A stretch of 64,000 bases of DNA from Microthyrium microscopicum (GCA_010405405.1 MU004241.1:1027359-1091358), one strand, 5' to 3'; counted from the first letter of the stretch, positions 10,816 to 23,199 are shown. The notes: generated by a model from the sequence alone, not told the origin. Made by a program: numbers and translations.

Positions 10816-12703
10816 TTAACTAGTTGAATAATGAACTGATGCTTTGGCCGATGGGATTTTCTCACCGATGTTTGACTCAAATACACCTCCAGGAGGTGCG
10901 AATCCTATGTCTGGTTAGCAAACCCACTATACAGTCAGTGCCTAACTTACCTCCTGTGTTAGTTGCCGCACTGTAAACATTCGGCCAGAGATCGCAATCA
11001 GCAGCCGCCGTCAAGCTGTCATCAATCAGAGCCAGAGTACTTCCGACTGACATAGTGTTTGCAACTTTTGGGCCAATAGTCGATTTGGGCCAACCTGGCG
11101 CCTGTGGATCTTTGAACTTATTTGGATCCCCCGCCCTGACAAGAGAAATTATATATTTCTGGTACTTTGAATCAGAAGCTGTGCCCAAGAACGACTTTGT
11201 GATCGAAGTGGGACTGTAGAAATCTGCTGCCATGTCGGAGCCATGATTACCAGTATACTGAACATTGTAAGTTATGTCCTTGTAAGCCTGGGCAGTATAT
11301 CGCGAATTGCAAGCAAAAGTTGACAGTTGTACGTATTGAACGATTCGATCTCGTTGATTCTTGTATTTCGACAGTGGCATCAGTTGGTAAACCGCCTTTT
11401 CGATAGCATCACTTTTGCCATATTCTCTAGTCATAAGAGCAACAAAGTCCGACTCTTTCGCCTCTCCACGAGTAACGAACATCTCAGCTTCCGTGGTGGT
11501 ATGAGAAGAGATGATTGCTGTCATGTTCTTCCAGTAATTTCCAGTCAAGAGCTCGAGCTGAGGAAGTTGTCTCACCCATGCGCCGTCAGGAGAAGGGCCG
11601 AAACCAAATGTGCCTCCTGGAGCATCATCCACAACTTTGCTTTGGGCCTTGTGGATAGTTGCAAAATCTTTCGATCGAAGGCATTCCAGACCTTTTCCTG
11701 AACAATCAGCTGCGGCTTCTAATTGCTTGAATACATCCGTGTTGTGCCCTGTACGGTCCCAAGTGTATGTTCCAAACGCCGCGCTCTGAATAATAGCTTT
11801 CCTGAACAGGGGATCTTGTTTACCACCAAAAGCAGTCAATTGATGCATGATCGATCCGGCTCCAGCTGATTCACCGATCACGCTCACGTCTTGTGGATTT
11901 CCGCCGAATAGGGGCTGTGACCTGAATTAGCAGTGGATTTGATGTAACATACGAGACACTTACGATGTAGTCTCGAATCCACTCTAGAACTGCGCGCTGG
12001 TCATAAAGCCCAGCATTTGGTGTTCCTGAGCTGTCCTTCTCCAGTGTTGTTCCTGCAAGCCAGCCTAAAGCCCCAAGACGGTAGTTTGCGCTCACGTATA
12101 CCAGATTACCCTCAGAGGCTGCTACCAATGGCCTACCGTCAAAGAGAAACTCTTTCGAGCCCAAAATATAAGCGCCACCATACAACCAGTTGAGAACGGG
12201 TAGTTTTGGAGCACCCTCTTTGAATGCCTTTGCTGGAACAATGACGTCTAGAAACAGACAGTCTTCCTGATCAGCCATCATGTTTTCTGCCAATGGCGTA
12301 ATGAGATTGCCTTTTGCGCTCGGTATAGCCCCTAAAACTCCCTTGAGTAGCTTGCTAGGAAATATGGATGGGCACGCGATGCCAGAAGTTTTCAAGTTTT
12401 GTATTCCCTCGGCCTTTTCTGGTGGCGCTGGTTTCGCAAACCGCAGCTTTCCGACTGGTGGTGCGGCAAAACGGACGTTCTTGAAGATGTAGGCCTAACA
12501 AAAGTCAGCTGGTGTAGTACTTATGTCATGGAATTTGTCCTTACATCGCTACCTTTGTCGTACGTCGATTGGTACGAGCCGTAGGGGAGCTTCACTACTG
12601 GGTTATCTTGTCCGTCTGCGCTGGAGGCTGTAGCTCTGGAATCCACAGGAGAGGCTGTTACCGACCCCAATAGAGCTGCTAGTGAGAGAGTAGTGAGATG
12701 CAT
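10816..12703 (-). CDS. Secreted type-B carboxylesterase/lipase
   Basis: Alpha/beta-hydrolase of the carboxylesterase type-B family, hydrolysing ester bonds. Four exons, 12703-12545, 12494-11964, 11914-10951 and 10910-10816, give 582 residues. A signal peptide is obvious (MHLTTLSLAALLGSVTASP). The type-B landmarks are present: VRFAAPPVG, EDCLFLDV, the nucleophile elbow GESAGAGS, a candidate catalytic Glu in TTTEAEMF and a His in NHGSDMAADFY. The oxyanion-hole segment is YGGAY rather than the usual HGGG(F/Y). The short last exon was added because the donor after AATNTGG splices in frame to a sensible end. The substrate is unknown; extracellular ester degradation is likely. Activity may be affected by the altered oxyanion motif. 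Confidence 0.9.
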
Positions 12704-13391
12704 TGCTCTTGATTATGATGAAGAACACTGGACACCGAGGCGCAAACACAGAAAGAGCTGATGCCATGGCATTTGTATCTGAGTGCCTGTGGTACTAATA
12801 TAATGACCGTGCTGGTGCTCGTAATTGCTATATACTTTAAGGTACAGATGCCGACCAAGGGCCGAGAACATATCGCATTTGTTGTTCAGTGTTCGTAGCC
12901 AAGTAAGAAGCCAGTGTTTGATTTGCCGATTGAAAGCCCTTGATACTTCACCAAGAGTATTCCTGGAAGGAAAGACTGGAGGTTCCGGTGGTGACATGGT
13001 GTTGAGAATCTTCAACCTCATCAATGATTTACCCGGGCTACAGGGCAGAAGCCGGTGCGTAGTTCGGTTCATTTCATGGCTGTACAGTGCTGGTCGATGG
13101 CTGTTTCACACAAACAACAGTTGAAGTTGGGCTAAAAGAACAGAAGTACCACAACAGGCTTGAGATAGCCGAACCGAGCGAGAGCAGTTAAGCCTCATAT
13201 ATATTGCTCCACAGACTCGGAAGGATAGGAAATCGTCTTCGTTTACACTCATTGTGGAGATAGGGTGAGGTTGGAGAACCCCTGCATTTATACCTGGCCC
13301 GTGCACTCGGTTCAACTTATTTTTCGCGATCTCGAAATCTCGATCCTGAAGTATTCACCCTGTTATTCTCCGAACAAACCCTTTCGCGAAA
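12704..13391. other. Intergenic, divergent promoters
   Basis: About 690 bp between the esterase and the RNA helicase genes, both transcribed outward. No gene, repeat or recognised site was found. Confidence 0.5.
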
Positions 13392-15853
13392 ATGAGCGCC
13401 GATGACGATGGTATTCCTGTACCTCGATCGATAGCGAATAAAGCAGAATTCGAACCAAACGCAAAACCGACAGTGGTCCTTCATCCAGGCAAAAAGAGGA
13501 AACGCGCGCCTCAACAGCAAATAACAGATGCGAAGCATGAAAATACAGTGGGAGAGGACAAAACGAGCCTGGAAACTCGTCAGCTGGATTCCAAGAAGTT
13601 GAGGCGCCCTCATGGCCAATCCAGCTTGAAGGCTACCTCGAACGTGGCACCCACTACCCCGAAACCTGTCAAAGGACTGAATGCCAAACGCGAAGCTCTC
13701 TTCAGGTTCAGAAAAGACCTACCCATATGGCCCAGTGCAGACGGTATTCGCCAGCTCCTCCGGAGCAAAAACATAATGATTTTGGTCGGAGAGACTGGTA
13801 GCGGAAAGAGTACCCAAGTTCCTCAGTTTCTACTACATGAGGCATGGTGTACTGGTGCCATTGCCATAACTCAGCCGCGACGAGTGGCTGCGATTTCTCT
13901 TGCGCGACGTGTTGCTGAAGAAATGGGTTCTCCGCTTGGATCATCATCACCTGCCAGTAAAGTAGGATACTCCGTTCGGTTTGACAATTCCGTGTCTGCC
14001 AACACCAGAATCAAGTACCTTACTGAAGGCATGCTTCTACAAGAAATGCTAAGAGATCCATCTCTAAGCTCGTATAGCACTGTAATCGTAGATGAAGTCC
14101 ACGAAAGGAGTGTCAATGTTGATTTGATTCTTGGGTTTCTGAGAAATCTCCTTGCCAATGGATCTAGCAAGCGAAAGGGCAAACCCCTGAAAGTAGTGGT
14201 AATGAGTGCCACTGCGGATGTTGAGGCTTTAGTCAATTTTTTCAACGCAGGGTTTACTAAGGCTGAGAAGTCAAATCCACATGCAGCACCTAAATCCATT
14301 GCACAAGATGACGATGCTGATACAACAGCACAAGAATTACACGCCGATGAAGTCGCGACATGTCATATTCAAGGGCGATTGTTTCCAGTCAAGGTTGTCT
14401 ACTTGCCAGCGCCCACCCAAGACTTTGTTGAAGCAGCTCTGAAGATTATATTTCAAATACATTACAAGGAGCCGCTGCCGGGAGACATACTCGTATTTCT
14501 CACAGGCCAAGACACCGTCGAATCTCTAGAACGACTGGTAAATGAATACGGTGATACCTTGGGCCCCGAGGTTCCAAAGGTGCGTCTATAAAGCTTTATC
14601 TCTGGGTGTTATTTTGAACTAATAGGTGTAGATTCTTGCTCTACCTCTCTTCGCAGCCTTACCGCAAGCCGCTCAGCAGAAGGTCTTTCAGCCTGCACCC
14701 TTCAAAACCCGCAAAGTCATACTCTCTACCAATATTGCCGAGACTTCCGTGACGGTTCCTGGCGTTCGTTATGTCATTGACAGCGGCAAGATGAAGATGA
14801 AGCAGTTCCGGAGTCGACTTGGTCTGGATTCATTGCTCGTCAAACCCGTCTCCAAATCTTCCGCTATTCAGCGGAAAGGTCGTGCTGGTCGAGAAGCTGC
14901 TGGTATCTGTTTTCGACTGTACACCGAAAAAGACTATCAGTCACTGGAACAAAATTCAATTCCTGAGATACTGCGATGTGACCTCAGCGACGCTTTGTTG
15001 GGAATGAAGGCAAGAGGCGTATCCAACGTTCTTGAGTTTCCATTCTTGAATCCCCCTTCTCGAGAAGCACTAGAGAAGGCACTGCTACAGCTCCTGCAGC
15101 TCAGCGCCTTGGGAGATGATGGGTCAATCAGTGATGTGGGCCTTCAAATGGCAAAGCTGCCACTGAATCCTGCTTTGGGGCGTGTCATTGTTGAGGCTGC
15201 AAAAGTCGAGAATGATTGTCTTGCTGATGTAATTGACATTGTTGCCTGTCTTAATGTGGAAAGCATCTTCATTAACCTCATGACCGAGGAGAAGAAAGAA
15301 GAGGCAGAAGAAGCGCGACGAGAACTTTTCAGAAGAGACGGGGATCATCTCACTTTACTTGCAGCAGTGCGAGGATATGCAGCAGAGCAATCTGATCGAA
15401 AGGCTTGGGCACGAAAATATTTCGTGTCGCATAGAGCCATGCAAAACGTGATGGTAAGATAGGTGTCGTCTTTTTGTTGAGGTATAAAGCTAACAAATGT
15501 AGGACATTCGTAAGCAGCTTTTCCAACAATGTAAGCAGCTCAAGCTGCTTCCCGAATCGGCTTCATTGGAAGTACCGGCGACAACCTACTCTGAGGCCAG
15601 AAATGCGGCCATCATCAAAAGCTTATTGCGTGGCTTTGCTACAAATACTGCACGTCTCACCCCTGATGGGAGCTATAAAACTCTTATTGGCAATCAAACA
15701 GTCGCCATTCACCCGTCCAGTGTACTATTTGGGCGAAGAGTCGAAGCAATTCTATTCACGGAGTTTGTCTTCACTAGCAAGAGCTACGGGCGGAATGTGT
15801 CGGCGGTTCGGCTTGGTTGGATTGATGAAGCTCTTGCTAACGATCACTTATGA
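13392..15853 (+). CDS. DEAH-box ATP-dependent RNA helicase, Dhr2/DHX33-like
   Basis: Three exons, 13392-14579, 14632-15453 and 15503-15853, encode 786 residues. Motif I is GETGSGKST, Ia TQPRRVAA, III MSAT, V STNIAETSVTVPGVRYVIDSG and VI QRKGRAGR, followed by the helicase-associated winged-helix/ratchet and the C-terminal OB-fold. Motif II reads DEVH rather than DEAH. The first 100 residues are basic and low-complexity, typical of nucleolar ribosome-biogenesis helicases. The protein is the size of yeast Dhr2, an 18S rRNA processing factor, and lacks the extra N-terminal domains of Prp2/16/22/43. Role in small-subunit pre-rRNA processing is inferred from family. Its stop codon lies 10 bp from the stop of the opposing kelch gene. 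Confidence 0.88.
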
Positions 15854-15863
15854 TACCCAAATT

Positions 15864-17879
15864 CTATCGCCGTCGACCAGGTCCGGCTTGTACAGACTGT
15901 TTGTCCGCGAGTGACACCACTTCTCCAATGCCAGCCTCTGTTTGCTCGTCTTCCAAAACCCGAATCTCTTCTCTGCAGTCCCACCATTTGTCTTCTGCGC
16001 GTTGGAACCCTTTAGTGCTGATTTCCTTAGGTGATAGGTGAGCTGAATCTCCTGATTTTTGAAGATCGCTTATGACAATTTCCTGCCACGGGATTTTGGT
16101 GCGATCGAAAAATTCTCGCAATGATTCGAATGGCCTTGGGAATGGCAATCCGTCAGTAAATGCTGAGGATTCTTCCAAGGTAGTCTCTTCATCAGCAACG
16201 ACAGAACTGGCCGTCGTCGAGACTTGGGTTGGGACACTACCAGCGGTGCTCTGAGCGTCTTCCATGTCGACATCGGAATCTTCCTCGTCGTCATCTTCCT
16301 CCTCATCGTCATCATCCTCGCTATCTTCTTCGATTTGCCAGTCTTGGACATCTCGTTTATAGATTTCTCTAACCCCATCAAGCTTGTTTAGATCAATGGC
16401 CCACATCTCATCCAGTGTGTATTCTTGATCACCCTTCTCAAATGTGCCGCCGAAAATGTAAAGTACATCACCTTGAACAGTGAGCTGTGCATTGAAGCGA
16501 GGATGAGGCATCTCAAATGAGACCGTCTTTGCCGGTTTTGCTGGTTCGTTGTCATTCTCTTCATCAAGCTGCATTTTGTTCTGAGCCTCTTCATCATCAA
16601 TTTTCGCCCCCATTTCCAAAGCCTTCAAATTTCGAAGAAGCTCGTCTTCTGTTTGCTTACCGCGATCTCTTCTGCTCCGGTCTGATGCCTTCTGCTTTGT
16701 CGAGGTTTTGGGCCGACGGAGAGTCAATTGGAAATAGCGATTGCGATCAACATTCCACGCATAGAGTATATTGAAGAACTCGCTGTCAATGCCTTCTTCA
16801 CTTTCTTCCACATCATGCACTCCACCAAACATGATTCCTCTTCCCCGATGCGCGCACATGGTAGCGCCAGCCCTTGGAGGATTTGGGGCATTTGCTGGCT
16901 TCTTGGGCCGTCTCTCCCATCGAACAGCAGGCAATGTTCCACTGGGCGCATCGGACGACGGAGGAGTTATGCGAAGAAACCACGTATCTTGATGTATAAC
17001 TGGTTTCAGTGTGACTTTTTGAGTTCCAGGCCGACTTCCGCCTTTTACCTGTTTTTGACTCGTGGCTGTTGTCTTGACTCTGGAATATCCACCAAACATG
17101 ATGCAACCAGATTCATGAGGCAGAAAAGAGAACGAGGATCTAGCATCCGGTTTGCCAGTTCCAGCAGGCAGCTTCGGTTCATGCCATGTATATGTGGTGC
17201 AATCGTAAATCCAAAGATCATTCAGATACTTGGTCTGTTGCGAAGTGTCTTGAAAGCCGCCAAATAGAATGATATATTGCTTGAAGTAAACCATACGATG
17301 CCCGCTTCGTGATGGTGGACTTTTTCCTTTGCTTTCGAGTCGAGTCCATTCTCTCGTGGAAGGTTCAAGTCTCCAGAAATCGTTGTAGTGGTAGAAGGTG
17401 CCTTGTTTTGGCGATGAGAATTCTCCTCCAAAGAGAAATAATCCTCCAGTGTTGCCGCCTCTGGTCACAGCATGGCCACTTCTGGGCAAAGGAGAATTTG
17501 GACTTGTAACTCGCTTCCACTCATCTCTGTTCACATTGTATACGAACAAGTCGTTGTAAAATGAAGCCAACGAGCCATTGAAAAACTCTCCACCGAATAA
17601 AAGCAGTTCGTTCTCATTTGATGGCGACGCAACGATGGTCGCAGATGCCCGTGGCGATGGGGGTTCGCTGACTTCTTCTGTGACTTTCAAGAAAAGCTCT
17701 TGTTTGGCCTGATATTCAGCCAGAATTGCATCAAGATCCACATCTTCATCGTCGCTGTCCTCCTCGCCTTTTCCGCGTGTTTTTTGCTTCTTGTCCTTCT
17801 TAGCTGCTTTCCTTTCTTGCTTCTGCGCATTTCGCATCTTTTTTTCCACCTCCTTGGACTTTTTGTCCTTTTTCGCCAT
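15864..17879 (-). CDS. Kelch-repeat protein, Kel3/KLHDC4 family
   Basis: Intronless, 671 residues. A very basic N-terminus (MAKKDKKSKEVEKK, then KDKKQKTRGKG) is followed by an acidic patch and six or so kelch blades recognisable by FGGE/FGG and paired hydrophobic-Trp signatures between about residues 70 and 460 (LLLFGGEFFNG, LFLFGGEFSS, IILFGGFQD, IMFGGYS, IMFGGVHD, LYIFGGTFE). A long Asp/Glu tract lies near 510-535 and the C-terminal region has a conserved FFDRTKIPWQ segment. The layout matches yeast Kel3 and human KLHDC4. The molecular function of the family is poorly known; a cytoplasmic or nucleolar scaffold role is only a guess. Confidence 0.9.
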   Translation of the reverse strand: MAKKDKKSKEVEKKMRNAQKQERKAAKKDKKQKTRGKGEEDSDDEDVDLDAILAEYQAKQELFLKVTEEVSEPPSPRASATIVASPSNENELLLFGGEFFNGSLASFYNDLFVYNVNRDEWKRVTSPNSPLPRSGHAVTRGGNTGGLFLFGGEFSSPKQGTFYHYNDFWRLEPSTREWTRLESKGKSPPSRSGHRMVYFKQYIILFGGFQDTSQQTKYLNDLWIYDCTTYTWHEPKLPAGTGKPDARSSFSFLPHESGCIMFGGYSRVKTTATSQKQVKGGSRPGTQKVTLKPVIHQDTWFLRITPPSSDAPSGTLPAVRWERRPKKPANAPNPPRAGATMCAHRGRGIMFGGVHDVEESEEGIDSEFFNILYAWNVDRNRYFQLTLRRPKTSTKQKASDRSRRDRGKQTEDELLRNLKALEMGAKIDDEEAQNKMQLDEENDNEPAKPAKTVSFEMPHPRFNAQLTVQGDVLYIFGGTFEKGDQEYTLDEMWAIDLNKLDGVREIYKRDVQDWQIEEDSEDDDDEEEDDDEEDSDVDMEDAQSTAGSVPTQVSTTASSVVADEETTLEESSAFTDGLPFPRPFESLREFFDRTKIPWQEIVISDLQKSGDSAHLSPKEISTKGFQRAEDKWWDCREEIRVLEDEQTEAGIGEVVSLADKQSVQAGPGRRR

Positions 17880-18297
17880 GGTTGAAAATTTTGAGGGTCG
17901 TCACCACACACATTTCATGGCAAAACGGGTTGGGTTTGTTCTCGATCGGTGCGGGACAGAAGGACGGTTCCACCTTCGCCTTGCTTTGTTAAACAGTACA
18001 AACTGGTTCGGATATGGTTCAACTGATGATGATATTTTTCGCCTATATTTTCAAGAGTAATTACAGGCCAAAGGCTTGGGCAGTGGAGTCCATGGATGTG
18101 AGCGGCAAGTTCCCCGCTGCCCAGGTGTCCCTGCAGGAAGCTTTCCCCAGTCACCACCAAGCAGCAAGCTCCATCTTACTCCGTACATCTCCATCATCTC
18201 AGTAAACAACTCAATCATACAAGATCTACCTTTCACTTTCTTCTCCCCAAAATTCTTAACGAAATAGTCAATCGTGAACACTCATCTTTAACTAACA
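17880..18297. other. Intergenic, divergent promoters
   Basis: About 420 bp between Kel3 and the prolyl iminopeptidase gene. The 3' half resembles a pyrimidine-rich fungal 5' leader. Nothing else was recognised. Confidence 0.5.
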
Positions 18298-19929
18298 ATG
18301 GCTGCGCCTGTCGTAGCACGAATACTGCGATGGAACAGCTACAATGTGCCAGGTCCGTCACGCGACAAAAACTTGATAAGCCCAATGGCTGTCTAACTCA
18401 CAGTGCAGGTCGCATTCGAATCACTGAGTACTATTTTGAGGTTCCACGAGATTATTCGAACCCTAATAGCTCGCAAACCATCACTCTCTTTGCTCGCGCT
18501 GGCCATCGTATCCACAAACCAGCGGATCCAACTACAGTTGCGCCACATCAGCCTTGGATGCTGTTCTTACAGGGCGGCCCGGGCTTCGGATGCTCCAGTC
18601 CCCAGAACAATGCCTGGACGCAGAGTGTCCTGGATCGTGGCTATCAGGTCCTACTCTTAGATCAGCGTGGAACTGGAATGAGCACTCCATTATCGGCAGC
18701 CAGCCTTGGGCTCCGTGGCGACGAAAAGGTGCAGGCGCAATATCTGAAGAGCTTTCGCGCGGACAGTATTGTTCGTGACTGCGAAGCTGTGAGACTAGCG
18801 TTAACATCTGGTCTCCCTCCCGAGAAACAGAAGTGGAGCGTCATGGGGCAAAGCTATGGTGGATTTTGCATTCTGTCGTACTTATCATTTGCGCCCCAAG
18901 GCCTCCGCGAAGCCTTCTTATTTGGTGGGCTTCAGCCCTTGGTGGATGATCCGGATCGCGTCTATCGTGCAACTTTCAAGAAACTGATCGAGCGCAATGA
19001 GGCATACTATAATAAATTCCCAGAAGACATTCAGCGAGTCCAGCGCATTACCACATTCTTGCAACGATTTGGGAACACCACCGTCAAAGACACCTCAGAC
19101 TCTGGATTTATGACAGCAAGACGGTTCATGCAATTAGGGATGGCTTTTGGATTTCACAGTAAGGATAAAAGCCTTTGTGTCCGACCTAAAGCTAACATCA
19201 AGCAGGTGGACTAGATTCAATTCATGGTAAGGTCCTTGTATGTGGAGAAATCTTCGGTCTAATGTATTGCAGATATCGTTATTAGAGCCGACAACGATCT
19301 AACATGCTTCGGCACTCTCACAAGACCGACCATCTCTCGCATAGAAGGCTACCTTCCGTTCAACGACGCGATCATCTATGCTATACTGCATGAGTCAATC
19401 TATTGTCAAGGGTATTTTAAAGATCCGACATTGTTCGAACTCAAGCTGACTGTTCGATCTCCAAAGTAAATCATCCAAGTGGTCAGCATACAGAATACAA
19501 AAGGAGCATGAGAAACTCTTCCAAATACCAAAAGAAAATCCAACCAATCCCATTTACTTCACAGGCGAAATGGTAAAGTATCCCAAGATCTTGTGACTTT
19601 TGTACTGACCATCCTAGATCTTTCCGTGGATGTTCGAGGATTATGGTGAGCTCACTCGAATAAAAGACCAAGCCGACTTCGTGGCCGAGTTCAGTGACTG
19701 GCCAGCATTGTTTGATCGAGCGCAACTCAAACGAAACGAGGTCCCTGTCTATGCAGCGTCATACACGGATGATATGTTTGTGGACTTTGAGTTGAGTATG
19801 GAAACAGCTCGTGCTATCAAAGGCTGCAAGACCTACGTAACGAACCAGATGTATCATGATGCGCTTAGATCACGCATGGACGAGGTATTCAAGGCGCTTT
19901 GGGCACTTCGTGATGACTCAATTGACTGA
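18298..19929 (+). CDS. Prolyl iminopeptidase-like hydrolase, peptidase family S33
   Basis: Removes N-terminal proline from peptides (family knowledge). Six exons, 18298-18352, 18409-19158, 19206-19226, 19273-19411, 19467-19572 and 19618-19929, give 460 residues. Motifs seen are the oxyanion LQGGPGFGC, LDQRGTG, the nucleophile elbow GQSYGGF, and the late region YAASYTDDMFVDF that should supply the catalytic Asp. The family's C-terminal catalytic His likely lies in NQMYHDAL. No signal peptide is present, so the enzyme is cytosolic. Exon 3 is only 21 nt; it was accepted because it alone joins both neighbours in phase and rebuilds the family sequence. Confidence 0.88.
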
Positions 19930-20130
19930 AGATTTGTACCCGCAACAAAGCCTGGATATCCAGTAGTCGTTCATATTAATATGGGATATAGAAGTAGAGG
20001 TACATGCCTAACCCGGAATATCAAACAACAGTGTGTAACAAACGTGCCGCTCATCTGGCGTATAATGCATCTCGCTGCCGTACAAATCAAATCCAAACAT
20101 TTAATCGACAAAGCTCACCGGAACAGCATT

Positions 20131-21198
20131 CTAAAACCTAGTGTCATGATCTTCGTCCATTATACCACTCCATCTAGGTACGTTCTCCATCGTGGCAGTG
20201 GCACTTTCCGCTCCAGCTCCAGCTTTCAAGGGATCAACCACGCCAAATTTGTTCCTGCTAGCAACCAACGCCCTGATCAAGCCAATGGCAATTTGCTTCC
20301 CATTTTCCTTGTCGTCTTCGGTCGGCAGGTCCGGAGTATGTAAGAACGTGACTGGCCTTTCAAGCACCTCATCCTGTTTCTTCTGCGCTTCCTTGTTTCG
20401 TTTCCAGAAATATGCTAAACTGACGAAATAAATGAACCCGCAAAGATATAGACCTGGATCGTCTGATGGTCTCAAATCAAGCAGATCGTTTGTCACGTTC
20501 GAGCGCCATCGCCTCCAGACGTCTTCCATGTCGAATGTCGGCTTGAGCACGGCTGGCAGGTCACCAAATAGAGCGTCCTGTCGAGACATTGGGAATGACT
20601 TTCCGTCTACATCCTTGAACTTGTTGAATGGTCCCCGCGGCGCCTGCCTCTCAAGCGTGAAGAACTTTCGACCGGCGGCTAGACCAATATGAAGTATTAT
20701 ATCCGGGTTTGGTAACGGCGCTTGATCTGAGTCGTTTACATTGTTACCGTTCGGATGGTTCTCCTTTGAGGAGTCGGCATGTTTAGGCCTGTATGTTCCA
20801 GACAGAAGCTGTGGGTCCAGCTCGAGCACCTCATCGTAGGAGACCCTCAAAGCTCTGTCTGGGACAACTATTCGTATGGGAATCGGTGTTGCAGCGGTTG
20901 CTGGAAGGTAAGATGGTAATCTCGAGGCAATTGCCCAAGAAGAATTGGTTGGATAGTTGTCTAGCCAGGCCTTTATGAAAGAAACGATTGTTAGCTACTA
21001 TATCACATAAGATTACTTGTGTACCTGATACATCATCTGCCCTGGAAAAGAATTCCTTGGACTAAAAGTAAAAAATATGAAGCATTATCTTACACCATAG
21101 CCAGTTACTAAAACCGTAACTTCTGCGCCTTGAGCATCCACTTCTGCTTCTGGGTCTTGCTTGTGTTCATATAGGGAAAGATGGGGGGCTCGTGTCAT
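20131..21198 (-). CDS. Pyroglutamyl peptidase I, family C15
   Basis: Cysteine peptidase that removes N-terminal pyroglutamate. Two exons, 21198-21094 and 20970-20131, give 314 residues. The start of the fold, VTVLVTGYG, lies in exon 1 and continues in exon 2 as AWLDNYPTNSSWAIASRLP. The catalytic Glu is in the FFTLERQA segment, the Cys in DPGLYLCGFIYF and the His in VTFLHTPDLP, all matching C15 signatures. The usual GFGPF motif is altered to GYG-AW across the splice junction. A possible additional small exon inside the intron was tested and does not hold frame with canonical splice sites. Fungal members are longer than bacterial ones (about 215 residues), mainly through insertions near residues 100 and 150. 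Confidence 0.87.
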
Positions 21199-23199
21199 GT
21201 TGTAATATATGTCCTAATCAATTTTCGAACAAAGTGCGTTGCTATGGGCAAAAGCCGAAATTCAGGATGTAAAAAGAGGATAAAATAATCGTGAGATCTG
21301 ACGTATTAGTGGACCAAGGGAATGGTTGTGGTATATGACGAGGTTGGTGACTTATGCGGCTACTACATTAGTAGTACGTAGTAGCTAACATCAAATCGTG
21401 CTAAACGCAGGGTCCGCTGATCCGTCTACTACCTACCAAGTACTTAACAGGTAGGCATTTAATCGATTTTGCATTTGCGGTTGGAAGAAGATGATTAGCG
21501 AAGAGTGGCGGCAGAATCAAGATCCTAAGTGACGATGCGAAGCTCAAGCACTTAAAATCCCCCACACTAAGGTGACATATCACGAATATGGCCAGGGATG
21601 TTGGGGCGGGAGGAGCCGACATCGTTTGGGCACCACCAGCTTGATACCATCTACCTACCTAGTACTATGTAGGGAGACAACTAGAGTACTCTAACACACA
21701 ACCACTTTTATCCTGATTCCATATTCCATATTCTGAGCAGTGAGATCATCGATTTCGAAGCAAAGCAGCGATGCTCGACCGTCTCGCATCCGTGGAGTCA
21801 GTCATGTCTGTATAAATGTACTTGTTTGGTATGCAGTTCACTACTTGGGTTCTTAAAATTTACAATAAGCGTCAAAACTACCCATACCGTAGCGCGTACT
21901 ATCTATACTCAGCATTTTCTGCTTTACCTCAGGATCATTCTTCCAATTGCAGTACTCGCTATAAAACAAGGGCGGTAGTACCTCTTCTAGCCACGGCAAG
22001 TTCTGTCGGAACAGATATTCATACTGAAGTTTTCTAAACTCATCTATGTACCGGTCAGTTGGTTTGCAATAACTACTGCTCTTGATAGTGGGGAAAGATA
22101 CCTTGATCTACTCAGGTTTTGATATTGATCCTTCACCGTAACATCTGGAATCTCATAAACCTGGAGAGCCATGGCGGGATCTCATCTTCTGGCGGCATCA
22201 TTGATTGGCCCTGATGAACTAGAGCCCGATCGCAATCCTTGAAGTTGGACTCTCTCAGATTTTCGGACTTTTTAATGATAGCTTCTTGACTCATAAGCAT
22301 GTGATCATCATCATCAGTGTGTGTAGAAGTGCTATGGCCAGATTCGCTTTGATCTATCTGATAGCCAGATCAAGAAGTATAGAAATGATATTTCAAATAC
22401 TAATAATCACCCGTTTGGCGTGAGCTCGCCCATGACTTGAACATGGGCATAGTTGGCTGCATGCAGGACACCTAGGAGGTGCACATTTCGGAGGATCGGA
22501 TGAAGACATGTTTTCTTAGGCTGCTGGGAGCTGCAACTGGACGATGTCAAAGAAACGATACCTAGGAAGTGAAGGGTGGTAAGTATGCAATTTTTTTCGA
22601 CCTGTGGGTGGCTTCTATGGAAGCACGACATCTTGTTATCATTCTACCAAATTTTGAGAATCTGAACCAGAAACCAAACTTGGGGCAGCAAGAACAGCTT
22701 CACTGATGCTTTTTCCTATTCTTTAGCATTCTTGAGGCTCAGATTTTGGCCTCTCTTGTGAATGGCCTTTTTAAACGTGAAGACCGTCAAGCGATAAATT
22801 GGTAGCTCGACTTCTTGATTGAAGTTGACTCTACATCGTCTAGCTGTTCAAAAACCAGCGGTACCGATCACACAAGCTTGCCATGGACAAAAAGTCATTT
22901 CATAGAACTTCCCTGCAATTAGAATTGTCCGAGCTATTAATAGTTCACTCTGTACTCAGCGCAGGTACGTTTCTGGTAGTGGCATGTGTGGGAAGATATG
23001 TCTTTAAGGATGCCAATTATTTTCACATGAAAGTCTGGAAAGCTATCACAGGAGCTGACATCTTCTCGATGAACAAACAAATACCGATCGGCTGATATTC
23101 TAGCTACCTACCTAGGTACTTACTCAAATACTCAAGTAGAGGACAAAGCCAGTTTGGAATCCGACTTCCTGAATTTTTTGTCTCTCTTCCAGTGTTGAA
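21199..23199. other. Gene-poor intergenic region
   Basis: Two kilobases with only short unconvincing frames. It has recurring CTACCTACC/GGTAGG-type motifs (near 21424, 21650 and 23100), common in ascomycete intergenic DNA. A 70-codon ATG frame at 22883-23095 has no recognisable product. No RNA gene was found. Confidence 0.5.

Noticed and set aside
21000-21093. Extra small exon in the pyroglutamyl peptidase gene
   Set aside because: It needs a non-canonical donor or introduces a stop; skipping it gives a canonical in-frame junction.
22883-23095. 70-codon ATG frame with a hydrophobic segment
   Set aside because: No family, short, and no supporting splice or codon evidence.
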